Part shown: positions 5,890 to 10,999 of the stretch, piece by piece | Layout of the letters: every line of letters begins with the position of its first letter | How positions within the stretch are numbered: the first letter of the stretch is position 1 | Notes under the pieces: generated by a model | The model's database searches: none | What the model was told of the DNA's origin: nothing | The model's input: only the letters and a program-made list of their open reading frames with translations | Program-made: the position numbers and the translations under genes | NCBI RefSeq assembly: GCF_021648855.1 | Contig: NZ_JAKJHX010000154.1 | Coordinates: 1 to 10,999 of the forward strand | Direction of reading: 5' to 3' | DNA length: 10,999 nucleotides | Source: Tychonema litorale BBK16 | GTDB taxonomy: Bacteria; Cyanobacteriota; Cyanobacteriia; Cyanobacteriales; Microcoleaceae

Positions 5890-6330
5890 TCATGTTTGAA
5901 TTTCTAATTGCATAAATATGTGGGGGATTCCTAGGAAGTCAGAGGGATTGCCTTGTTCGATAAATCCCATTCTTTTATAAAAATTAATAGCGTTAATTCG
6001 AGACTTAAGTCTTAAGAATTTGAGATTTTTTGCTTGAGCTTTTGTGATTAATTTTTCAATCAATTTAGTGCCAATTCCCTGATTTTGAAATTCACGAAGC
6101 ACCGCAACGTAGCTGATGCTTCCTAATTCTGGGGATAATTCACGCAGTCTGGCTGAAGCAATGATTTTGCGATCGCATATTCCAACTAAATGCACAGCGC
6201 CATCATCGTGCTCATCCCTTTCACTGCCCTTTGCCATGCCTAGGGGCGATCGCAAAACCAGCCACCGCTGATCGAACATTTCTGCTAATTCTTGTTGGTT
6301 GTTGACTTCACGGATGTCTAATTTTAGCAT
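5890..6330 (-). CDS. GNAT-family N-acetyltransferase
   Basis: 146 residues, a single Gcn5-related acetyltransferase fold using acetyl-CoA. Motif A is clear: YVAVLREFQNQGIGTKLIEKL at 74-94, with the Q-x-x-G-x-G pyrophosphate loop QNQGIG at 82-87. The NAINFYKRMGF segment (113-123) is the usual motif B region, followed by the terminal IPHIFMQLEI strand. The substrate cannot be predicted; the early segment with SERDEHDDGAVHLVG (36-50) resembles small ElaA-like members. ATG 6330 is the only sensible start and leaves a full-length domain. The gene follows pmbA by 92 bp with a palindromic repeat between them, so co-transcription is uncertain. Two HIP1 sites (6169, 6246) fall within the gene, suggesting long residence in this genome. 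Confidence 0.88.
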   Translation of the reverse strand: MLKLDIREVNNQQELAEMFDQRWLVLRSPLGMAKGSERDEHDDGAVHLVGICDRKIIASARLRELSPELGSISYVAVLREFQNQGIGTKLIEKLITKAQAKNLKFLRLKSRINAINFYKRMGFIEQGNPSDFLGIPHIFMQLEIQT

Positions 6331-6367
6331 TTTTTGATTAGATTAAATTAATAACCGTTCGATATCT

Positions 6368-6397
6368 CGTAGGGTGCGTCTTGGTGGCGACGCACCC
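6368..6397. repeat. Dispersed palindromic repeat, short version
   Basis: GGGTGCGTC (6372-6380) and GACGCACCC (6389-6397) form a perfect 9-bp stem with an 8-nt loop. CGTAGGGTGCGTC (6368-6380) and TGGCGACGCAC (6385-6395) are exact reverse complements of the two ends of the longer repeat at 4369-4429, so this copy looks like the same element with its inner loop removed. It lies between pmbA and the GNAT gene; no T run follows on the minus strand, so it is not a canonical terminator. Confidence 0.65.
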
Positions 6398-6422
6398 ACG
6401 GTATGGTGGTATATTGCGCGAG

Positions 6423-7769
6423 TTACAAACTGTCAGTAATACTGGTGAAATTAAATGCTTTAACGCGCACTCCTGGTACTACACTGCTACCGTAACGTTT
6501 CACTTCACTAAGGGTATCTACATCGCGCAACATATCAGGTAAAACTTGATTGAAACGGAAATTTTTAATCGGATAAACAATCTTGCCATCCTCAATCCAA
6601 AAAGTGCCGTCGCGAGTCATTCCTGTTACTTCCGATGTCTTGGGATTGACGTAGTTGACATACCATGCGCGACTAACTAAAATTCCTCGCTCGGTTTGAG
6701 CAATCAAATCTGCTATACTTTGGTCTGAACCTGTCATCACGATCGGGTAATAAGCACCTTTTGATTCTTTGCCTTTTTGTGATGCCCAATATCGGGAATA
6801 AGACAAACTTTGAGGAATACCATTTTTGATGATTTCCAAATAGCTATTGCTCAATCCGTCACCGAAAAAATTATTCGATCGCAACAAAGGATGACTCGGA
6901 TCGCGCTGTACCTGCACTAACGGGCTAAAAAGTTGTTCCCCAGCGCGGTTTCCAGCGGGTTTTCCGGCTGCATCTGCGATCGACATAAACGATCGCCCTT
7001 CATCCGCCGCCCGCGCATCCATTCCCCAAACAATCCACGGTAGCAAATCCGCAAACGCAGCGCCATCAAAGATTACAGGATACACGCCCGGAGCGATTTC
7101 GCGGGGGTTGCGGGAGGCCTTGGCGCGATCGACAACTTGTGCTGCTAATGCCGATACTTGTAATTGATTGATACCCCAAGCCGTGCTTTCCGTCCAGCTA
7201 GAACCGTTGTCAATGCGGGCAGTATAGCCGAAATTCGCCTCTGTAGATTGGTTGCAGACGCGGAGTCCGGTTGACGAGGCGATCGCATATAACGATGCCT
7301 CAGCGCTCAAAGTACCCGAAGCATCAGCACCTTCCTGAGATGCGATCGCACAAGCTTGTCGCACCATTTCCGCCCGCGCTAGAGGCGATACAGCGGCCGT
7401 TGCTTCATCAAACGCGGGCGCGGGTAAATCGTAGGTTTGAGGGGGCAGCAAGGGCATCCATTCGGGGTCTGCGGGGGCAATTTGAGCTAATTCTTGCGAT
7501 CGTTTGACGGTTTGGGCGATCGTATCTTCATCAAATTCGGTAACAGATGCAGAAGCGCTTTTATTACCGAAATAGCTAGTAACGTTGAGGCTAAATACAG
7601 TCTTGCTAATATTTTGGCTGATTTGATTTTCCGAAAATCTGGAAAGAGATTCTTCGCCAGTATAGAGACTGACAAATACTTCCTCTGCTTCCGATTGTTT
7701 GACCACCTTTTCTACCAAAGATAAAGCTTGGTCTTCACTTAAAATTGCAGGCGATGTTGTTACTATCAT
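6423..7769 (-). CDS. pmbA: PmbA/TldE-type subunit of the TldD/TldE metallopeptidase
   Basis: 448 residues, the usual size for the family. It has the C-terminal hallmark TGMTRDGTFWIEDGKIVYPI (382-401) followed by KNFRFN, and an N-terminal alpha/beta domain about 10-200. The HExxxH zinc motif present in its upstream neighbour is absent; the corresponding segment reads DARAADEGRS (251-260). In E. coli TldE is the non-catalytic partner that with TldD encloses the active site of a heterodimer that cleaves unfolded peptides; by analogy this protein should pair with the tldD product 73 bp upstream. ATG 7769 gives a full N-terminus. HIP1 sites at 7279 and 7342 lie in the gene. Confidence 0.9.
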   Translation of the reverse strand: MIVTTSPAILSEDQALSLVEKVVKQSEAEEVFVSLYTGEESLSRFSENQISQNISKTVFSLNVTSYFGNKSASASVTEFDEDTIAQTVKRSQELAQIAPADPEWMPLLPPQTYDLPAPAFDEATAAVSPLARAEMVRQACAIASQEGADASGTLSAEASLYAIASSTGLRVCNQSTEANFGYTARIDNGSSWTESTAWGINQLQVSALAAQVVDRAKASRNPREIAPGVYPVIFDGAAFADLLPWIVWGMDARAADEGRSFMSIADAAGKPAGNRAGEQLFSPLVQVQRDPSHPLLRSNNFFGDGLSNSYLEIIKNGIPQSLSYSRYWASQKGKESKGAYYPIVMTGSDQSIADLIAQTERGILVSRAWYVNYVNPKTSEVTGMTRDGTFWIEDGKIVYPIKNFRFNQVLPDMLRDVDTLSEVKRYGSSVVPGVRVKAFNFTSITDSL

Positions 7770-7783
7770 AAATCTAAATTATC

Positions 7784-7827
7784 CCTCTCCGATCTCTCTC
7801 TCTCTGTGTTCTCTGCGCCCTCTGTGG
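7784..7827. repeat. CTCTG-rich low-complexity spacer repeat between tldD and pmbA
   Basis: A run of CTCTC and CTCTG units fills the 73-bp spacer; read on the minus strand it becomes the CACAGAG/GCAGAG motif seen often in cyanobacterial spacers. No clear Shine-Dalgarno for pmbA apart from the purine-rich GGAGAGGGA about 15-20 bases upstream of its ATG. Confidence 0.5.
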
Positions 7828-7842
7828 TTAAATCATTCCGAA

Positions 7843-9330
7843 TTAAACCCTTCCCCCAATTTGAATATCCCTAACCCGCACCGGCACACAAGCGTGAGTC
7901 ATTTGAGCAACCTGCATCGGCTCACCTTTGCCGCACCTACTCGTACCGCATTGAACCCGTTCCGAAACAGGCCCGATCGCATCTACTTGATTCCAGAAAT
8001 CAGTGCTGATCGAATGATAAGTTACATCCTTCAACATTCCCACAACTTTACCTTTTTCCACCTTCCAGAAAGCATCGCCACCGAATTGGAAATTGCGCCG
8101 CTGCTGGTCAATCGAAAAACTCCCAATACCGTCAATTAAAATCCCATCTTCCGTATCAGCAATCATCTGATCCAAAGTAGCAGTATGACTGCCACCATCC
8201 GGGCCCGGTTCCAATCCCAAATTAGGAATTCTTACCATCGGTACACTCGACCAACTATCAGCGCAAGCAGAACCGTTGCTGCTACCGCGTCCGAGGCGAT
8301 AAGCTGTTTCTCTATCAGTGAGATAATCAACTAAAATACCATCCTTGACAACGTACCAATCCTGTGATTTTACCCCTTCATCGTCGTAACCCATTGTACC
8401 GCGACCGGCCGGTTGAGTGCGATCGCACTTAAAGTTCACCCAAGGCGCAGCGTATTGCAGCTTATTCAATTTATCAGTAGTCGCAAAACTTGTCCCGGCA
8501 AAATTAGATTCGTAGCCATAAACTCTATCTAATTCCGTGGGATGTCCGACGGATTCGTGGATAGTTAAGAACAAATTTGTTGGCTTGAGAATTAGGGATT
8601 TGCAAATACCAGCCGCAACCTTCGGCGCTGCGACTTTCTCAATTGCTTCGGCCGCAACTCTGTCTATTTGACTAAGCAAATCATCGGGATTAATGTGTTC
8701 GTAACCGATATTTAGCGGCGGGCGTTCGTAACTGCGACTTTGGGCATCGCCGCCTGCAATTGCCGTACAGCCAAAACCCGGATAGCTGCGGTAAATTGTT
8801 TGTTCTATTAACGAGCCTTCCGTAGAAGCAAAAACCTTATCTTCGTGGTTGAATTGCAGAAAAGAAAAAGCTTTTTTGATACCTCGATCGCCGTGGGCTA
8901 ACAGTTGTGTGTTAATATTTAGTAGGAGTTCGGCTTTGTCAGCGACTGGTACAGAAAACGGGTCAATGGTGATCGGAGTAATGTAGCGATCGACATATTT
9001 GTCAACGGGCACCAACCGCACCGGTTCCTGTTGAGTCAAGCGACTACCTTTCGCAATTTCTACAGCCAAAGCGACAATTCTCGCAACTTCAGCCGGGGTG
9101 CGATTGTGACTTGCCGCAAAGCCCCAAGCGCCGTCTAGCAGCACTCGCACCCCAAAACCGGAACTAACATTATCGGAGATATTGCTTAAAGATCGATCGC
9201 GCGCATACAAACTTTGCCGTCGGTAAGTGCAAAAACGCACGTCACCGTACTCGCAACCTGTTTTCTGAATTAACTCTACAGCCAAATTTGCCAACTCGTT
9301 AGCAGAAACTTTTGCGGTTAACAGTACCAT
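7843..9330 (-). CDS. tldD: TldD-type zinc metallopeptidase subunit
   Basis: 495 residues from ATG 9330. The zinc motif HESVGH (258-263 from this start) is the family HExxxH signature, and the late Cys-rich segment VQCGTSRCGKGEP (459-471) holds the probable third zinc ligand, which is a Cys in E. coli TldD. The C-terminus (THACVPVRVRDIQIGGRV) is typical. The protein should form the catalytic half of a heterodimer with the pmbA/tldE product encoded 73 bp downstream, cutting unfolded or modified peptides in the cytoplasm. An in-frame TTG at 9360 could add ten residues, but that stretch is a heptamer repeat in the spacer and the family alignment begins after Met, so ATG 9330 is chosen. It lies 44 bp downstream of a membrane protein gene, possibly co-transcribed. 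Confidence 0.92.
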   Translation of the reverse strand: MVLLTAKVSANELANLAVELIQKTGCEYGDVRFCTYRRQSLYARDRSLSNISDNVSSGFGVRVLLDGAWGFAASHNRTPAEVARIVALAVEIAKGSRLTQQEPVRLVPVDKYVDRYITPITIDPFSVPVADKAELLLNINTQLLAHGDRGIKKAFSFLQFNHEDKVFASTEGSLIEQTIYRSYPGFGCTAIAGGDAQSRSYERPPLNIGYEHINPDDLLSQIDRVAAEAIEKVAAPKVAAGICKSLILKPTNLFLTIHESVGHPTELDRVYGYESNFAGTSFATTDKLNKLQYAAPWVNFKCDRTQPAGRGTMGYDDEGVKSQDWYVVKDGILVDYLTDRETAYRLGRGSSNGSACADSWSSVPMVRIPNLGLEPGPDGGSHTATLDQMIADTEDGILIDGIGSFSIDQQRRNFQFGGDAFWKVEKGKVVGMLKDVTYHSISTDFWNQVDAIGPVSERVQCGTSRCGKGEPMQVAQMTHACVPVRVRDIQIGGRV

Positions 9331-9335
9331 AGTTA

Positions 9336-9356
9336 TTCGTCGTTCGTCGTTGGTTA
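9336..9356. repeat. Heptanucleotide tandem repeat before tldD
   Basis: TTCGTCG occurs twice in tandem (9336-9349), followed by a degenerate third unit TTGGTTA (9350-9356). It resembles the short tandem heptamers common in filamentous cyanobacterial spacers and makes the in-frame TTG start at 9360 unlikely to be real. Confidence 0.5.
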
Positions 9357-9374
9357 TCAATCATTATAGCGCTA

Positions 9375-10826
9375 CTACCTAAGTCTTTTCCTGATCGACA
9401 CGGCGACACCCAGCATTAACAAGCCAAATACTAAGCCAAACAGCAGACTCCACAGAATTGTCGCAGCAAAGGGATGTAGCGGGAGAGAAGAATCCAGTCG
9501 CCATTGAATCGGCGTCTCTTTGAGGAGAGGATAGGCTGCGGAAAAGATTTGGCCGCCACCGATCGCAGTTCCGACAAAAAATATGATATTCTCAAGTTGG
9601 CGATCGCGCTTTTTCTCATTGTCTTCCTTTTCGCGATCGAATTCCACCTGTTCAATTTCCACCATTCCCCGCAGAGTAGATATCGACTGCTGGAACAAAT
9701 CTTGACTAGCAATCAGATAATTCAAATCAATTTCAATTTGCCGCTGATACTTACCCTCAGCCAAATCCAGAAACCTCTGCCAAAAATCCAGATTATCACC
9801 TTCCATAGACAAACTTCTAATTCTGGTCAAACTCTCGCCATAATTTTCAGCATTAGTATCAATGGTATTTCTAAATTCCTGCAAATACCGCACTTGCTGA
9901 GCACAAGCTAACATTTTAGTCCGAACTTCAGCCAACAAATCCTTCAACTTCCGCAACTTAACTTGTCTATCTTGTTCCCTTTCGATTGCAGCGAATCTCG
10001 GCAAATTCTTCTCTAACTCGGCGACAATTTGCTGTGCTGTGCGATACTTTTTCCGAGCTTCACCATACACAAATAAAATTTTAGCACGATAACACAGCAG
10101 ATTCATCAAATAAGAATTAAACTCTAGAGTTGGTTTATTCAAAGTTTCGGGATCCTTTTCCAACCATACTAGAATGTGACATCGTTTAGACGCATCATCT
10201 TCGCGGCTTTCATACTCAAAAATCGGACTTCCAAATAATATTCCTTCCCTGCGAAACTCCGGTGAAGCTTGCTGTTGATTATCGATAAAAGTTGTAACAC
10301 ATTCATCAGCCAGCTTGCGGTAAGTATCAAAAACTGCTGGTTCGGCGTACAACAATAAAGTTTGTCCCAGGGACGATTTGATTGAGTTTGGCAACAAACA
10401 ACCTTGGGGATTTAATTGATTTAAGTCTGATACTTGGATTGTAGTATTTTTATAATAAAATGTCAAATCAGCCGTGTAAATATCGTGAATCCGCAGGGCA
10501 TAAATTGAGCCATAAATTTTGGGATTATCTGGCTGAGTCATTGGCTGGAACTTCAGAGTTTTGCCATCGGGAATCAGCAATTCGCGATTGTTGGGTTTTT
10601 CCTGTTCGCCTTGGGGATAATACTGTTTGTCTTTGTAACAAATCAGCTTTTCTCGGAGAGATTTTAGTTCGTTGCTATTAAATTGTGTACCGATATTATC
10701 TGCTAAATTTTCCCACAGAGATTGAGCATTTTTGGCTACTTCACCGTACCCTTCATCGCCATCATCCCGCAGGTGGAAAGGATAGAGAGTAATGCTGGGA
10801 TTTTTAATTTTGGGTTGTTCCTGCAT
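9375..10826 (-). CDS. Coiled-coil membrane protein with two C-terminal TM helices, function unknown
   Basis: 483 residues from ATG 10826. I do not recognise a named family. Residues 1-250 form a soluble, mixed-composition domain. About 255-310 and 385-412 are charged, heptad-like helices (EKEDNEKKRDRQ just before the membrane). Two hydrophobic segments follow, about 413-433 (ENIIFFVGTAIGGGQIFSAA) and 454-477, with a short loop between and a basic end RKRLR. A long helix leading into two C-terminal TM segments is the layout of CorA-type channels, but the GMN signature after the first TM is absent, so ion transport is only a possibility. The reading frame continues upstream to an ATG at 10988, but those 54 residues come from dispersed repeats (IRRLG three times), so the later ATG is preferred. 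It sits 44 bp before tldD. Confidence 0.75.
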   Translation of the reverse strand: MQEQPKIKNPSITLYPFHLRDDGDEGYGEVAKNAQSLWENLADNIGTQFNSNELKSLREKLICYKDKQYYPQGEQEKPNNRELLIPDGKTLKFQPMTQPDNPKIYGSIYALRIHDIYTADLTFYYKNTTIQVSDLNQLNPQGCLLPNSIKSSLGQTLLLYAEPAVFDTYRKLADECVTTFIDNQQQASPEFRREGILFGSPIFEYESREDDASKRCHILVWLEKDPETLNKPTLEFNSYLMNLLCYRAKILFVYGEARKKYRTAQQIVAELEKNLPRFAAIEREQDRQVKLRKLKDLLAEVRTKMLACAQQVRYLQEFRNTIDTNAENYGESLTRIRSLSMEGDNLDFWQRFLDLAEGKYQRQIEIDLNYLIASQDLFQQSISTLRGMVEIEQVEFDREKEDNEKKRDRQLENIIFFVGTAIGGGQIFSAAYPLLKETPIQWRLDSSLPLHPFAATILWSLLFGLVFGLLMLGVAVSIRKRLR

Positions 10827-10866
10827 AATCGAATTTGGGATGATACATGATGTTAATTCAATCTTA

Positions 10867-10999
10867 GTCCGCGAAGGCGGACATTGTTTGTGTAGACGCG
10901 GTTTATAACCGCCGGGGCCTAATCGCCGGATTCCTAATCTCCGAATTCCTAATCTCCGAATACCCTCTTCGTCCGCGGAGGCGGACATTGTTTGTGTAG
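10867..10999. repeat. Dispersed repeat cluster: duplicated hairpin unit flanking 15-bp tandem repeats
   Basis: Two 29-bp direct copies lie at 10867-10895 and 10971-10999, differing at one base and 104 bp apart; each starts with a GTCCGC/GCGGAC hairpin (4-nt loop) and ends ATTGTTTGTGTAG. Between them is another hairpin, GCGGTT (10898-10903) with AACCGC (10907-10912), then three 15-bp tandem units at 10918-10932, 10933-10947 and 10948-10962 (middle unit CCTAATCTCCGAATT). The second 29-bp copy reaches the window edge, so the array probably continues. Such clusters are common in Oscillatoriales spacers, from general impression. Confidence 0.75.

Noticed and set aside
6372..6397. Rho-independent terminator for pmbA
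   Set aside because: The stem is strong but no T run follows on the minus strand, and the sequence is a member of a dispersed repeat family.
7699..8139. 146-codon open frame on the plus strand across the pmbA/tldD junction
   Set aside because: It is antisense to two well-supported genes, has no recognisable domain and its composition follows from the opposite strand's codons.
9331..9360. TTG start at 9360 adding MITNDERRIT to TldD
   Set aside because: The added residues are encoded by a spacer heptamer repeat, while ATG at 9330 leads straight into the conserved family sequence.
9504..9911. 135-codon open frame on the plus strand
   Set aside because: Lies wholly antisense to the coiled-coil membrane protein; hydrophobic leucine/isoleucine runs mirror the charged helices on the other strand.
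10867..10999. Possible CRISPR array because of the repeated 29-bp units
   Set aside because: Only two copies are visible, the interval between them (75 bp) itself contains tandem repeats and a hairpin rather than a unique spacer, and no cas genes are near.

Overview
The window looks like a filamentous cyanobacterium of the Oscillatoriales type (Microcoleus/Oscillatoria-like). This is inferred from seven copies of the HIP1 octamer GCGATCGC, heptanucleotide tandem repeats in spacers, dense dispersed palindromes between genes, and the protein families (InrS-type metal sensor, HhoA/HhoB/HtrA protease, long cyanobacterial-type glutathione transferase). No replication genes, rRNA, tRNA or CRISPR array are visible. 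The genus is a guess.

Layout, left to right. Bases 1-54 look like the right end of an IS200/IS605-type element: the tail of an open frame, an embedded hairpin, then TCAA. At 73-435 (minus) lies a DUF156 (CsoR/RcnR family) metal-sensing repressor resembling the nickel sensor InrS. It is divergent from an exported HtrA-type serine protease (646-1848, plus). A purine-rich hairpin (1861-1887) separates the protease from everything to its right, which is all on the minus strand.

The minus-strand series, in transcription order, starts at the right edge: a two-TM coiled-coil membrane protein of unknown function (10826-9375), tldD (9330-7843), its partner pmbA/tldE (7769-6423), a GNAT acetyltransferase (6330-5890), a 404-residue glutathione S-transferase family protein (5651-4437), a small zinc-ribbon protein (4307-3903), and a 592-residue DUF262-AlbA_2 fusion (3705-1927). 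The first three are closely spaced (44 and 73 bp) and could be one transcript. TldD and PmbA/TldE are expected to form one heteromeric metallopeptidase. The later genes are separated by 92-238 bp spacers filled with palindromic repeats and are probably independent units.

The most notable items are: (i) the DUF262-AlbA_2 fusion, a domain combination reminiscent of anti-phage nucleases, AT-rich and free of HIP1 sites; (ii) a 41-bp decayed copy of the GST gene's 3' part stranded 748 bp away from its parent, still in frame; (iii) two size variants of one palindromic repeat in opposite orientation around the GST/GNAT pair; (iv) the IS200/IS605-like right end beside inrS; (v) a repeat cluster at 10867-10999 that creates a spurious N-terminal extension on the last gene. 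No spacer between genes exceeds 300 bp.
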